Source: Bacillota bacterium
GTDB taxonomy: Bacteria; Bacillota; Bacilli; Desulfuribacillales; Desulfuribacillaceae
Assembly: GCA_023388635.1 (NCBI GenBank)
Contig: JAEWFW010000049.1
Location: forward strand, 29,405 to 93,404
Reading direction: 5' to 3'
DNA length: 64,000 bases
Shown here: piece by piece, positions 25,233 through 33,863 of the stretch
Numbering within the stretch: position 1 is the first letter of the stretch
How the letters are laid out: each line of letters begins with the position of its first letter
Made by a program: the position numbers and the translations under genes
The notes under the pieces: model-generated
What the model saw: the letters and a program-made list of their open reading frames with translations, nothing else
The model's database searches: none
Told to the model about the DNA's origin: nothing

Positions 25233-26081
25233 ATGAAATCGGTAAAAGAAGTTCAGGGAGAACTATGGATGGTGGAAGAAGATCGGGGCAATATGCAGCT
25301 CCATTATCGTGTGAAGCGAGTGATCCATTCAGAGAATTCGCAGTATCAGAACATTATGATACTCGATACATATGATTTTGGACCGACTTTAGTGCTGGAC
25401 GGAGCGATTCAGACAACGGCGAAAGATGGATTTATTTACAATGAAATGATCGCGCATGTTCCGTTATCGACACATCCCAATGCCCGAAATGTACTGATTA
25501 TAGGAGGCGGAGACTGTGGTGCTGCGCGCGAGGTTGCGAAATACGCCCATGTAGAACAGATAGATATGGTTGAAATCGATGAGCGTGTTGTCGCCTTGGC
25601 AAAAGAGTATTTGCCGGAGGTGTCAGGAAATCTCGACGATCCAAGGGTGCATTTTCATTTTACAGACGGCATAGAGTATGTGCGGAAGATGGAACATCAA
25701 TATGATGTAATTATTATCGATTCGTCCGATCCGGTAGGTCCTGCGGTAAAGCTATTTTCTGATACTTTCTACAGCGATGTGTATAGCGCGTTGAAAGACG
25801 ACGGTTTGATGGTCTGCCAGAGCCAGTCGCCGATTTTCAATATGGATATACTTAAGCAGACATACGGAAAGCTATCACGGAAATTCGCCCATACGTCTGT
25901 ATACACGGCGGTCGTCCCGACGTATCCTGGAGGGTTATGGAGCTTTACATTGGCATCCAAAATGCACATCCCTGGGCAGATTGATCAATACGACAAAGAG
26001 ACACTCTATGTCAACCGGGAGATTTTGCAGAGTTGCTTTCACTTGCCGGAGTTTATCTCTCGTGAGTTAAACAGTGGGTAA
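25233..26081 (+). CDS. speE: Spermidine synthase (polyamine aminopropyltransferase)
   Basis: 282 aa, standard length. It transfers the aminopropyl group from decarboxylated S-adenosylmethionine to putrescine. Family motifs are LVLDGAIQTTAKDGFIYNEM, the nucleotide loop IIGGGDCGAAREVAKY, MVEIDERVVALAKEYLP and IIIDSSDPVGPAVKLFSDTFY, which holds the catalytic Asp. PTYPGGLWSFTLASK near the end is also conserved. GAGGAGGACAG precedes the ATG. speD (SAM decarboxylase) and agmatine genes are not in the window. Confidence 0.95.
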   Translation: MKSVKEVQGELWMVEEDRGNMQLHYRVKRVIHSENSQYQNIMILDTYDFGPTLVLDGAIQTTAKDGFIYNEMIAHVPLSTHPNARNVLIIGGGDCGAAREVAKYAHVEQIDMVEIDERVVALAKEYLPEVSGNLDDPRVHFHFTDGIEYVRKMEHQYDVIIIDSSDPVGPAVKLFSDTFYSDVYSALKDDGLMVCQSQSPIFNMDILKQTYGKLSRKFAHTSVYTAVVPTYPGGLWSFTLASKMHIPGQIDQYDKETLYVNREILQSCFHLPEFISRELNSG

Positions 26082-26098
26082 TTCATGGGATTGAATAC

Positions 26099-26170
26099 AT
26101 TGATTTTATTTGAGAAGAAAATATTATTTCGAGAAGCAATATTGATTTTCAGAAGAAAAATTATTATTTA
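26099..26170 (+). repeat. Two-copy degenerate tandem repeat in the speE-adh spacer
   Basis: ATTGATTTT...GAAGAAAA...ATTATT occurs twice with a period of about 42 bases (26099 and 26141). The second copy has a short deletion. Confidence 0.55.
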
Positions 26171-26187
26171 TCATGGGGGGCAAAATA

Positions 26188-27297
26188 ATGGAGCATTTTT
26201 ATATGCCGACAAAGGTCATAGCCGGAGAGGGATGCGTGCTGAAGAACGGCAAGGAAATTGCCGGGTTAGGTAAGCGAGCCATGATCGTAACGGGGAAAAG
26301 TTCTGGACACAAGAGTGGCGCATTACAGGATGTTTTACAGGTACTTGACGAACATAATATGCAGTACGAGGTATATGACTGTATTGAAAATAATCCGACA
26401 TTAGAAAGCATGGTGGAAGCAGGGGAACATGCACGCCGATGGAAGCCTGATGTCATTATTGGTATTGGTGGCGGTTCGCCACTTGATGCAGCAAAGGCAA
26501 TTGCAGTATTAGCAAATAACGACATGCCAGGTATGGATCTGTACAGTGGGAATTACCCGAATAAGCCGTTGCCGATCGCCGCGATTCCTACAACAGCCGG
26601 CACAGGCAGCGAAGTGACGCCGTACTCTGTGTTGACGTTACAAGATATCGAAAGCAAGAAAGGGTTTACCAGTGAAGATATTTTCCCGAAAGTGGCATTT
26701 CTCGATGCCGTATATACGCAAATGCTGCCGATTGATGTAACGGTACATACGGCAGTCGACGCACTCAGCCATGCTATAGAAGGGTTTGTGGCGACGCGGG
26801 GCAGCGTATATACGGATTATATTGCACTGGAATCGATAAAATTGTTTACAGAGTGTATGCCGCAGTTAAAAGCAGGTGATCTGTCTTTGATGGAACGTGA
26901 AAAGTTGCTGCGCGCATCGACGCTTGCGGGGATTGTTATTGCACATACAGGAACGACGATCGTCCACTCCATGGGTTATAGTTTGACGTATTTCAAAAAT
27001 ATTCCCCATGGGAAAGCGAACGGGCTGTTATTGGCAGAATATTTGCGCTTTGTCGAAAAGGTTGCTACGGAAAAAGTTCAGGCAATTCTACAGGCAATGA
27101 AGATAGCAAATGTCGATGAGTTTGCAGAGCATATGAATGAACTGCTGGATGATGATATTCGGCTTTTACCGGAGGAGATCGAAAGGTATGCATCCATCTC
27201 GATTCGTGCAACTGCCAGCATACAGAATACAGTTGGGCATATAACGAAAGACGAACAGATGAGCATGTTTGCTGCGAGTATCGGAGTCAATTCGTAA
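26188..27297 (+). CDS. Iron-containing alcohol dehydrogenase family protein
   Basis: 369 aa, group III ADH (Fe-ADH) superfamily. The NAD(P)-binding IGIGGGSPLDAAKAIAVL is followed by AIPTTAGTGSEVTPYSVL. The metal site residues lie in HTAVDALSHAIEGF and HSMGYSLTYFKNIPHGKANG. The reaction, alcohol-aldehyde or a related reduction, cannot be narrowed down from sequence. The ATG at 26188 is preferred over the ATG at 26173, which would have no ribosome-binding site; only a G-run precedes 26188. A clear terminator follows. Confidence 0.9.
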   Translation: MEHFYMPTKVIAGEGCVLKNGKEIAGLGKRAMIVTGKSSGHKSGALQDVLQVLDEHNMQYEVYDCIENNPTLESMVEAGEHARRWKPDVIIGIGGGSPLDAAKAIAVLANNDMPGMDLYSGNYPNKPLPIAAIPTTAGTGSEVTPYSVLTLQDIESKKGFTSEDIFPKVAFLDAVYTQMLPIDVTVHTAVDALSHAIEGFVATRGSVYTDYIALESIKLFTECMPQLKAGDLSLMEREKLLRASTLAGIVIAHTGTTIVHSMGYSLTYFKNIPHGKANGLLLAEYLRFVEKVATEKVQAILQAMKIANVDEFAEHMNELLDDDIRLLPEEIERYASISIRATASIQNTVGHITKDEQMSMFAASIGVNS

Positions 27298-27305
27298 AAA
27301 AGTAG

Positions 27306-27343
27306 AAAAGCGTGAATACCATAAATGGAGTTCACGCTTTTTT
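27306..27343 (+). terminator. Rho-independent terminator after the Fe-ADH gene
   Basis: AAAAGCGTGAA and TTCACGCTTTTTT pair around a 14-nt loop. Confidence 0.88.
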
Positions 27344-27371
27344 GCTATTTTCTATTTCAGCTAAAAATTGT

Positions 27372-27692
27372 TCATGCCCTTCTCTTATCTGCAAGTTTTT
27401 CTGCAATTCCAAGCAATTGGCTAATATCTGATTCATCTAAATTTTTCAATACATTCGTAAATCTGTTAATTAACTCTGGATTATCATTTTCATCATCAAA
27501 AAATTCTTTTGGTGTTATTCCAAGATATTCGCAAATATAAAAAAATACAGATATGGATGGAAACATCTTTTTATTTTCAACATGATTGATATAATTTTTG
27601 TTTTGTCCAATTGACAAACTCATATCACGGGCAGAAACACCCTTTGCTTGTCTAAGCTGCGCCAATCGCGCAGGGAAAAAGTCTTCGTACAC
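27372..27692 (-). CDS. XRE-family HTH regulator with C-terminal extension
   Basis: 106 aa. The N-terminal Cro/C1 HTH is ARLAQLRQAKGVSARDMSLS, IGQNKNYINHVENKKMFPS and FFYICEYLGITPKEFFDD. It is followed by about 35 residues that are mostly helical (ISQLLGIAEKLADKR). The GTG at 27692 has TAGGAG eight bases upstream; the ATG at 27716 has none. It is divergent from a SLOG-family gene across about 145 bases, and an inverted GCCACTAT...ATAGTGGC pair (27743-27750 and 27783-27790) lies in that spacer. It probably controls itself or its divergent neighbour. Confidence 0.8.
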   Translation of the reverse strand: MYEDFFPARLAQLRQAKGVSARDMSLSIGQNKNYINHVENKKMFPSISVFFYICEYLGITPKEFFDDENDNPELINRFTNVLKNLDESDISQLLGIAEKLADKRRA

Positions 27693-27755
27693 AGTAACCA
27701 CTCCTATGTACAACATTGTAACTTACACATTTTAAAATCACGCCACTATATACCT

Positions 27756-27784
27756 TTACTTTTCTATGTAGCGCAATTATAATA
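27756..27784 (+). promoter_or_regulatory. Predicted promoter of the SLOG-family gene
   Basis: TTTACT (27756-27761), a 17-nt spacer and TATAAT (27779-27784), flanked by the two halves of a GCCACTAT/ATAGTGGC inverted repeat that may be the XRE operator. Confidence 0.55.
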
Positions 27785-27837
27785 GTGGCATATTTTGAAA
27801 TAAGACATTATATACGTGTAAAGTGGGGGTGGTCATA

Positions 27838-28317
27838 GTGAATAGATTAAAATCCTGCTGCATAACAGGACATATGCATATTCCCGCAGAGACAATTTCT
27901 TATGTTTACAGCGAGCTTGAAAAGGAGATTGTACAGGCGATTAATGAGGGGTATTGCAATTTTATTTCCGGTTTTGTGCCTGGGGTAGATATGATTTTTG
28001 CTCAAATCGTAGTTGATCTGCAAACCGTATATCCACATATTACTCTTGAGGCAGCACTACCTTATCCCATGTGGATGGGAAATCGAAGCCAAGACGATAA
28101 AGCTTTATTTGCCAAGTGCAAGAAAATTGGTGTACACAGCCCCAGGTACCACGCTAACTGCTTTCTTATTCGCAATAGTTTCATGATGAGTACCTGCGAA
28201 CGAGTAATCGCCGTGTATGATGGTCGAGGAGAAGGTGGGACAGTAAGCACGATGCGGTACGCGGCAATGTTAGCGCGGGAGTTGCGCATTATAGAATTAC
28301 AGTTGACATCAGAATAA
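27838..28317 (+). CDS. SLOG-family (YpsA/DUF1273-like) protein
   Basis: 159 aa. The protein starts with CCITGHMHIP, a variant of the family's CCFTGHR opening. The other SLOG-fold signatures are NFISGFVPGVDMIFAQIV, TLEAALPYP, RVIAVYDGRGEGGTVSTMRYA. The Rossmann-like SLOG fold binds nucleotide derivatives, and relatives are found in DprA and in nucleotide-signalling and defence contexts. The molecular function of the YpsA-like branch is not established. I start at GTG 27838 with GGGGGTGG upstream; the frame opens at 27823. It is divergent from an XRE gene. Confidence 0.75.
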   Translation: MNRLKSCCITGHMHIPAETISYVYSELEKEIVQAINEGYCNFISGFVPGVDMIFAQIVVDLQTVYPHITLEAALPYPMWMGNRSQDDKALFAKCKKIGVHSPRYHANCFLIRNSFMMSTCERVIAVYDGRGEGGTVSTMRYAAMLARELRIIELQLTSE

Positions 28318-28330
28318 TAAAATTGTAGAA

Positions 28331-28364
28331 ATACCCCCTTGACGTATCGAGTGAGCGGGGGTAT
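28331..28364 (+). terminator. Hairpin after the SLOG gene, overlapping the next promoter
   Basis: ATACCCCC (28331-28338) pairs with GGGGGTAT (28357-28364). The hairpin contains the -35 box of the arsR-type promoter, so it may end the upstream transcript. The T-run is weak. Confidence 0.45.
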
Positions 28365-28403
28365 ATTTATATTAAACATATGAATATTTGTTCATATGTT
28401 TAA
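28339..28403 (+). promoter_or_regulatory. Promoter and operator of the metal-efflux operon
   Basis: TTGACG (28339-28344), a 17-nt spacer and TATATT (28362-28367) are followed at once by a perfect 13-bp inverted repeat, TTAAACATATGAA-N6-TTCATATGTTTAA (28372-28403). The inner part, TATGAA-N6-TTCATA, resembles SmtB/CadC-type operators. Binding there would block transcription start. Confidence 0.82.
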
Positions 28404-28438
28404 TTGTAAGAAGTTGAAACATATGGAGGTCGTTGTCA

Positions 28439-28801
28439 TTGAAAGAACAAAAAATTGAGACATGCTCATGCAATGCGATTCATCAAGATATTATAGATAA
28501 AGTCAGCGGGGTCATGCCTGATGAAGAGAAGTTATATGATCTGGCGGAGCTGTTTAAAGTATTCGGCGATTCTACGCGCATTAAAATCATATACGCTTTA
28601 TTTGCCTCGGAAATGTGTGTATGTGATATGGCGACATTGTTGGGAATGAGCCAATCCGCGATATCACATCAATTGAGAATTTTGAAACAGGCAAAATTAG
28701 TGAAATTCCGCAAAGACGGAAAGGTCGTATATTACTCATTGGATGATGAGCACGTACAAAACATCCTCGATCAGGGATTTGCGCATATCAGCCACCGGTA
28801 A
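28439..28801 (+). CDS. ArsR/SmtB-family metal-responsive repressor (CadC-like)
   Basis: About 120 aa. The winged helix is LFKVFGDSTRIKIIYALFAS, MCVCDMATLLGMSQSAISHQLRIL and VKFRKDGKVVYYSLDD. The likely metal ligands are Cys residues in the N-terminal ETCSCN and in MCVCD of the alpha-3 region, the CadC/SmtB alpha-3N arrangement, plus His in the last helix (AHISHR). That favours Cd/Pb/Zn sensing. The start is probably TTG 28439, nine bases after GGAGG; TTG 28433 is too close to it. It lies upstream of a P1B-ATPase gene that it presumably derepresses. Confidence 0.87.
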   Translation: MKEQKIETCSCNAIHQDIIDKVSGVMPDEEKLYDLAELFKVFGDSTRIKIIYALFASEMCVCDMATLLGMSQSAISHQLRILKQAKLVKFRKDGKVVYYSLDDEHVQNILDQGFAHISHR

Positions 28802-28959
28802 GGCAATAAAGTAACACTTGATGCAAGTAGAGAGTATAGATGGCGATATCGCTGATAAAAAGCAGTAAGAATATGGATATGAGATAATAAAAAGTCCGTA
28901 AACGGGATTGGGGGTACACGACTCTACAAGCGAGCCGTGGAGAGAGGAGAATTATCATC

Positions 28960-31143
28960 ATGAGTTCAAACGCAACGGCGAAAATTGAACTGATTTTGGA
29001 AGGGCTTGGCTGCGCGAATTGCGCGAATAAAATTGAAGCACAAACAAACCAATTGGACAGTGTCAGTTCAGCCGTAATGAATTTTGTAACGAAAAAGCTG
29101 ACGATCATCACCCAAGACAATGCTGACGATGAAGCCGTCATCACAAAAGTAAAGCAAATTGTAAAAAAGTTGGAGCCTGATGTCATTGTAAATCGTATGC
29201 CGGTAGGAACAAAGAAAAAAACAAGCCGGCATAGCGATGATCATGATCACGGGCATGGTCATAGTCATGATCACAGTCATGATGAAGAAGGGCGCAAGTC
29301 ATGGAAAAAGGAAATTCGTTTGGGTATTGGCGTAGTGGTCTTTGCCATGGCAGTTCTGACGTCATTGCCGTTTTATTGGGAATTGGCGACGTTTTTGCTC
29401 GCATATGTATTGATCGGTGGAGATGTTTTATTAAAGTTCGTGCGAAATTTGCGCAACGGTCAGTTATTCGACGAAAATTTCTTGATGAGTGTCGCGACAA
29501 TCGGCGCCTTTGCCGTACAGGAATTTCCCGAAGGGGTCGCGGTTATGCTGTTCTACCAAACGGGAGAATACATGCAAGACTTGGCTGTCAATCGTTCGCG
29601 CAAATCGATTAAGGCACTGATGGATATTAAGCCGGACTATGCGAATATCAAACTAGGCAACGATGTGCGCAAGGTATCACCTGACGAAGTGGCTGTCGGC
29701 GATATTATTATCGTAAAACCAGGTGAGCGCGTGCCGTTAGACGGCAAAGTCATTGATGGCGTATCGATGCTAGATACATCGGCGTTGACTGGAGAGTCAG
29801 TACCGAGAGAAGTGGCGGAAGGCGATGTCATACTGTCAGGATTCGTCAATAAAAATGGTTTGCTGACCGTGGAAGTGACGAAAGAATTTGGTGAATCGAC
29901 AGTAGCGAAGATCCTCGATCTCGTACAAAATGCAGGCAGCAAGAAAGCACCGACGGAAAACTTCATTACTAAGTTTGCCCGTTATTATACACCGGCTGTC
30001 GTGTTTGCCGCCGTTGCTCTGGCGGTAATTCCACCGCTCGTGATGGCAGATGCTACATTTTCGGAATGGGTTTATCGAGCACTGGTCTTCCTCGTCATAT
30101 CGTGTCCGTGTGCGTTGGTTATTTCTATCCCGCTCAGCTTTTTCGGCGGAATCGGTGGGGCATCACGCAATGGGATTCTGATTAAAGGCGGTAACTTTTT
30201 AGAAGCGCTCAACCAAGTCGATACGGTTGTCTTTGATAAGACCGGCACTTTGACAAAAGGGACTTTCAAGGTATCGGATATACAGGTACAGCCAGGGGTT
30301 GACCATATCGATGAACGCGCGCTACTCCGGTATGCGGCGTACGCGGAGAGCTATTCAAATCATCCGATTGCTACGTCGATTATGAAAGCGTATGGCGAGC
30401 AAATTCAACAAGATGAAATTGAGCAGTATGAGGAAGTTGCCGGCCATGGGATTAAAATTACCATGGCGGGACAACAGATTGCTGTGGGTAATGGGCGCTT
30501 AATGGAGCGTGAAGGTATCGAGTATTCTTCGGTTTCCGCGACGGGAACGGTTGTATATGTCGCCATCGATCAGCGGTATATGGGATACATTGTCATTGCC
30601 GATGAAATTAAAGAGGATTCGGCTGCAGCCATTCAGGGGCTGAAAGCGGCAGGAGTCAAAAAAGTCGTGATGCTGACAGGCGACCGTGCATCGGTAGCCA
30701 ATGATGTTGCGGCACAGCTCGGTGTTGATCAGGTATATGCAGAATTGTTGCCTGATCAGAAAGTGGAAAAGATTGAAATGCTAGAGCAGCAAAAAAGCGA
30801 GAAAGGTAAAATGGTTTTTGTCGGAGATGGCATTAACGATGCGCCGGTGCTGGCACGGGTCGACATAGGAGTGGCAATGGGTGGATTGGGCTCCGATGCG
30901 GCGATTGAGGCGGCAGACATTGTCATCATGACAGATGAACCTATCAAACTCGTCAAAGCAATGGCGATTGCTAAGAAAACAAGACGGATCGTTTGGCAGA
31001 ATATCGTGTTTGCTTTGGGTGTCAAAGGGATTGTCTTATTACTCGGGGCATATGGAATGGCAGCGATGTGGGAAGCTGTATTTGCCGATGTGGGCGTTGC
31101 ATTGATCGCTATTTTCAATGCGATGCGTGTGATGAAGAGTTAG
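28960..31143 (+). CDS. cadA: Heavy-metal-translocating P1B-type ATPase (Cd/Zn/Pb class)
   Basis: 727 aa. The N-terminal HMA domain has GLGCANCANKIE, with the metal-binding Cys pair. A His-rich loop of about 15 residues (HDHGHGHSHDHSHD) lies before the first membrane helix. The membrane metal site is SCPCALVISIPLS, the phosphorylated Asp is in FDKTGTLTKG, the TGES actuator loop is LTGESVPREV, the nucleotide-binding motif is SNHPIATSI, and the hinge is GDGINDAPVL. CPC with the CadA/ZntA-type body indicates export of divalent soft metals such as Zn, Cd and Pb. It follows the ArsR-type gene by 158 bases with no separate promoter evident and ends in a strong terminator. Confidence 0.93.
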   Translation: MSSNATAKIELILEGLGCANCANKIEAQTNQLDSVSSAVMNFVTKKLTIITQDNADDEAVITKVKQIVKKLEPDVIVNRMPVGTKKKTSRHSDDHDHGHGHSHDHSHDEEGRKSWKKEIRLGIGVVVFAMAVLTSLPFYWELATFLLAYVLIGGDVLLKFVRNLRNGQLFDENFLMSVATIGAFAVQEFPEGVAVMLFYQTGEYMQDLAVNRSRKSIKALMDIKPDYANIKLGNDVRKVSPDEVAVGDIIIVKPGERVPLDGKVIDGVSMLDTSALTGESVPREVAEGDVILSGFVNKNGLLTVEVTKEFGESTVAKILDLVQNAGSKKAPTENFITKFARYYTPAVVFAAVALAVIPPLVMADATFSEWVYRALVFLVISCPCALVISIPLSFFGGIGGASRNGILIKGGNFLEALNQVDTVVFDKTGTLTKGTFKVSDIQVQPGVDHIDERALLRYAAYAESYSNHPIATSIMKAYGEQIQQDEIEQYEEVAGHGIKITMAGQQIAVGNGRLMEREGIEYSSVSATGTVVYVAIDQRYMGYIVIADEIKEDSAAAIQGLKAAGVKKVVMLTGDRASVANDVAAQLGVDQVYAELLPDQKVEKIEMLEQQKSEKGKMVFVGDGINDAPVLARVDIGVAMGGLGSDAAIEAADIVIMTDEPIKLVKAMAIAKKTRRIVWQNIVFALGVKGIVLLLGAYGMAAMWEAVFADVGVALIAIFNAMRVMKS

Positions 31144-31156
31144 TGATTTTAAGTCA

Positions 31157-31207
31157 AAAGACCTGCCTCAATGGCGCGGTACGCGTGCCGTTGGCAGGTC
31201 TTTTTTT
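31157..31207 (+). terminator. Rho-independent terminator after cadA
   Basis: AAAAGACCTGCC and GGCAGGTCTTTTTTT form the stem; the loop itself contains an inner GGCGCGGTACGCGTGCC-like hairpin. Confidence 0.9.
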
Positions 31208-31283
31208 ATGCCCATGCATATGATACACTAAACACAAACAGGGCTCTTAATTATTGGATAAAATCGATGATCGACGTTGTCAA

Positions 31284-32006
31284 TTATTTCATGCTGAATT
31301 GAATTTGCACAGAAGAAGAGATCGTCAATTCTCCTGTCATAATTCGCGTATAGTCTACGCCGGCGGCATTATCTGCCATCTGCTTTTCCAAATAAGGTAC
31401 TGCGTAAGAATTCGATTCAACGGACACGTTGACGACATCCGATACTGATTTACCTAGCGCACTGGCAACCGTATTGGCCTTTGTACGCGCGTCAGCTACG
31501 GCTGCTGATAGAGCTTTGGTGCGCAGTTCGTTCTCTTGACTTGTGAGAAAACGGATGTTGCTGATTTGATTGACACCGGCATCACGGGCGGTATCAAGCA
31601 CAGAGCCCAATGTGTCTAAATCCTTAATATGTACAACGACCGTGTTTCTTGCTTCATAGCCTACGATTTTTGGACCACCGGTACGCTCGATGTTGTAATC
31701 ATATTGTGGCTGTACGTTGAAATCTTTCGTTTGGATTTGTGTTTCAGCAATGCCGGATTTCAATAGGGCATCCAATAGACGGTTGGCAATTTGCGCGTTG
31801 TCTTTTTGTGCGGTAGCGGCAGTGGAACCTTGTGTCACGACACCGAGAGAAATCTGGGCGGAGTCAGGCTTGACAGTCAGCGAGCCCGTACCACTCACGT
31901 TAATGATCGCCAATTCATTGGCTGCGGCAGGGGCGCTCAATGCCGTTAATACTAGCAATGCAGATAGGGCAAATACAGGGATTAATATAAATCTGCTTTT
32001 TCTCAT
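31284..32006 (-). CDS. SIMPL-domain (DUF541) exported protein
   Basis: 240 aa. The signal peptide ends near SAPAAANE. The SIMPL/DUF541 domain begins at IINVSGTGSLTVKPDSAQISLGV and includes QTKDFNVQPQYDY, YEARNTVVVHIKDLDTLG and ISNIRFLTSQENELRTKAL, all typical. Members occur at the cell surface or periplasm, and their biochemical role is largely unknown. The ATG at 32006 has AGGAGG seven bases upstream; the frame opens at 32045. It is monocistronic, with convergent and divergent neighbours. Confidence 0.88.
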   Translation of the reverse strand: MRKSRFILIPVFALSALLVLTALSAPAAANELAIINVSGTGSLTVKPDSAQISLGVVTQGSTAATAQKDNAQIANRLLDALLKSGIAETQIQTKDFNVQPQYDYNIERTGGPKIVGYEARNTVVVHIKDLDTLGSVLDTARDAGVNQISNIRFLTSQENELRTKALSAAVADARTKANTVASALGKSVSDVVNVSVESNSYAVPYLEKQMADNAAGVDYTRIMTGELTISSSVQIQFSMK

Positions 32007-32172
32007 AAAAATACCTCCTGAAATTTTGTATAACGTATGCTCCATTGTAGCATGAGTTATCTTTTAAGACGGATTTGAATACAATAAGGTTTCAGAGAAA
32101 CACATTTTTATGTGTAGCAATGCATCAGGTGATAAAAAGTGCACCGGACAAAAAGTGAGAAGAGGTGTTATT

Positions 32173-33216
32173 ATGAAATTCGATATAGCGGGAAATGCAG
32201 TGTTTAAAGAGGATGTATATTTAGCAGAGCATTGTTCATTTGAGATCGGCGGCAAAGCCGGAGCGTTTGTGTTGCCGCGCACGATGGAGGAATTGCAGTC
32301 TGCGATGGAGTTATGCGGCGCCCAAGGAAGACCGTATTATATTTTTGGCTATGGGTCCAATATTCTGTTTCCTGATTCGCCGGCAAACGATACAGTATAC
32401 ATTTCGCTCAAGCATATGATTGACTGTCAATGGTCGAAAGACGGGGGAGAGCAGACGATTTTTCTGACTTCGGGAGTCCCGTTGTCGTTTTTGGCGCTCA
32501 TAGGAATGTTGTGTAAATACGAGAAACTTTTATTTGCGTATTTGCTCCCAGGCTCTGTGGGAGCGGGAGTATACATTAACGCGAAATGTTATGATGACCA
32601 AATGAGCGGTGTTATCGAGAAAATACATTATATTGATCCCGAAGATTTGACGTCGGGTATTCAAACACTGTCTGCCGACAAGTGTGAATTTGCTTACAAG
32701 CAATCGATCTTTCAGCGCAGACCGTGGATTGTCGTCGGGGTCGATCTCGCAGTTCCGGGTATCAATGGCGAGACATTTGCGATGATCCAAGCAATGCTCA
32801 CACAATATCAAATGGGGAAATCTGATATTACAAAGATGCAACAGTTTTATCGGCATTTTTATGCTTTGGCGGCGGAAGCATCCGACAAGTACCAGATAGA
32901 ATTGCCACAACAATTTACGAAAATTGATCGAGATCGCAATGGCAAACAGCATTTTTCCTATCCGTCTTGTGGCTCCGTATTTAAAAATAATTACGCATAC
33001 GGCAAACCGATGGGTGTGCTGATCGATCAACTGAATTTGAAAGGCAAGTCGTTTGGCGGGGCAATGATATCGCCGCATCACGGCAATTTTATCGTCAATT
33101 ACCAGCATGCTAAGGCGTCGGATGTGTTGTATTTGATACAATATACTCAGGATGCCGTCAATCAAGCATACGGATTTGTTCCTGAACCGGAAGTTATTAT
33201 TTTATCAGGCGATTAA
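32173..33216 (+). CDS. murB: MurB-like FAD-dependent UDP-GlcNAc-enolpyruvate reductase
   Basis: 347 aa, divergent member of the MurB family. SFEIGGKAGAFVLP corresponds to the usual RIGGPA start, and GYGSNILFPDS to the GxGSNLL FAD loop. CEFAYKQSIFQRRPWIVVGVDL corresponds to the YRxSxF region. YPSCGSVFKNNYAYG holds the proton-donor Ser, and EPEVIILSGD the catalytic Glu. The usual GIPGSVGGAVxMNAGAYG is replaced by LLPGSVGAGVYINAKCYDD. MurB makes UDP-N-acetylmuramate in peptidoglycan synthesis. The ATG at 32173 has AGAGGTG upstream. Whether this is the housekeeping enzyme or a paralogue cannot be told from the window. Confidence 0.78.
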   Translation: MKFDIAGNAVFKEDVYLAEHCSFEIGGKAGAFVLPRTMEELQSAMELCGAQGRPYYIFGYGSNILFPDSPANDTVYISLKHMIDCQWSKDGGEQTIFLTSGVPLSFLALIGMLCKYEKLLFAYLLPGSVGAGVYINAKCYDDQMSGVIEKIHYIDPEDLTSGIQTLSADKCEFAYKQSIFQRRPWIVVGVDLAVPGINGETFAMIQAMLTQYQMGKSDITKMQQFYRHFYALAAEASDKYQIELPQQFTKIDRDRNGKQHFSYPSCGSVFKNNYAYGKPMGVLIDQLNLKGKSFGGAMISPHHGNFIVNYQHAKASDVLYLIQYTQDAVNQAYGFVPEPEVIILSGD

Positions 33217-33314
33217 CGGTCACGAATGACCAAGTCTTACTTATAGCAGCACTCGCAGGGGAGTTAGAGACCACCGGATGGAAGCAGAGATTATAGTAAG
33301 GAGTCTGGAGATCT

Positions 33315-33863
33315 ATGGAAGCGCTGATCTTAAATGCTTTGGACCGCGATACATTGGAGTATGGAATCTTGGAAACGCTCATTTGCGAGCTGCAAAAATA
33401 TGCGATTGTGATCGATACGGTCCATTTGCCGGAAGTGGAGGTTCTTCCGTGCCGGCATTGCTATCAATGCTGGACGAAAACCCCAGGGCTGTGTGTGATC
33501 GACGATATGGGCAGGGAGATTGCTAAGGGTATGTTACGCAACCAAGTGACAATGATTCTGTCGCAATCGGTCGATGGGGAAATGCCGCATATTGTAAAGC
33601 ATACGATGGGACGTACAATAGCTAATTTTTCACTGCCCAAAATCCGTGATCAGTATTGGAGTTTAGCGGCTCTGGGAGTCGTCGGTCAGGGGAATACGGC
33701 ATTAGAACAGAAATACAAAGAGAATGTTCAACGTCTGGGTATCGATTTTCATTGTTCGGATACAACGGCGGGTGTGATTGCGATGGCAGAGGGGCTCCAG
33801 CCGCAGCGAGAGAAAATCGAAGCGTTCGTTGCGGAAGCATTTATGAAGAGAAACCGTAGGTAG
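33315..33863 (+). CDS. NAD(P)H-dependent FMN reductase / flavodoxin-fold protein
   Basis: 182 aa. The segment VEVLPCRHCYQCWTKTPGLC with CVIDDM matches the iron-sulfur-flavoprotein or NADPH-dependent FMN-reductase group, where CxxCxxC...PGxCxxxDD is conserved. The opening MEALILNAL stands in place of the usual GSPR-type phosphate loop, so FMN binding may be altered. The C-terminal half (about 95-182) is a typical alpha/beta flavodoxin continuation without further motifs. The partner and substrate are unknown. ATG 33315 has GGAG upstream. Its stop codon is the first three bases of a 23-bp tandem repeat. Confidence 0.65.
   Translation: MEALILNALDRDTLEYGILETLICELQKYAIVIDTVHLPEVEVLPCRHCYQCWTKTPGLCVIDDMGREIAKGMLRNQVTMILSQSVDGEMPHIVKHTMGRTIANFSLPKIRDQYWSLAALGVVGQGNTALEQKYKENVQRLGIDFHCSDTTAGVIAMAEGLQPQREKIEAFVAEAFMKRNRR

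Noticed and set aside
26085..26273. 62-codon frame after speE
   Set aside because: It consists of the AT-rich duplicated spacer and part of the Fe-ADH gene in another frame, without a ribosome-binding site.
32530..33165. 211-codon minus-strand open frame
   Set aside because: It lies fully inside the murB-like gene, has no domain and no ribosome-binding site.
33219..33232. GGTCA/TGACC hairpin after murB
   Set aside because: The stem is only five base pairs and has no T-run, so it is not called as a terminator.
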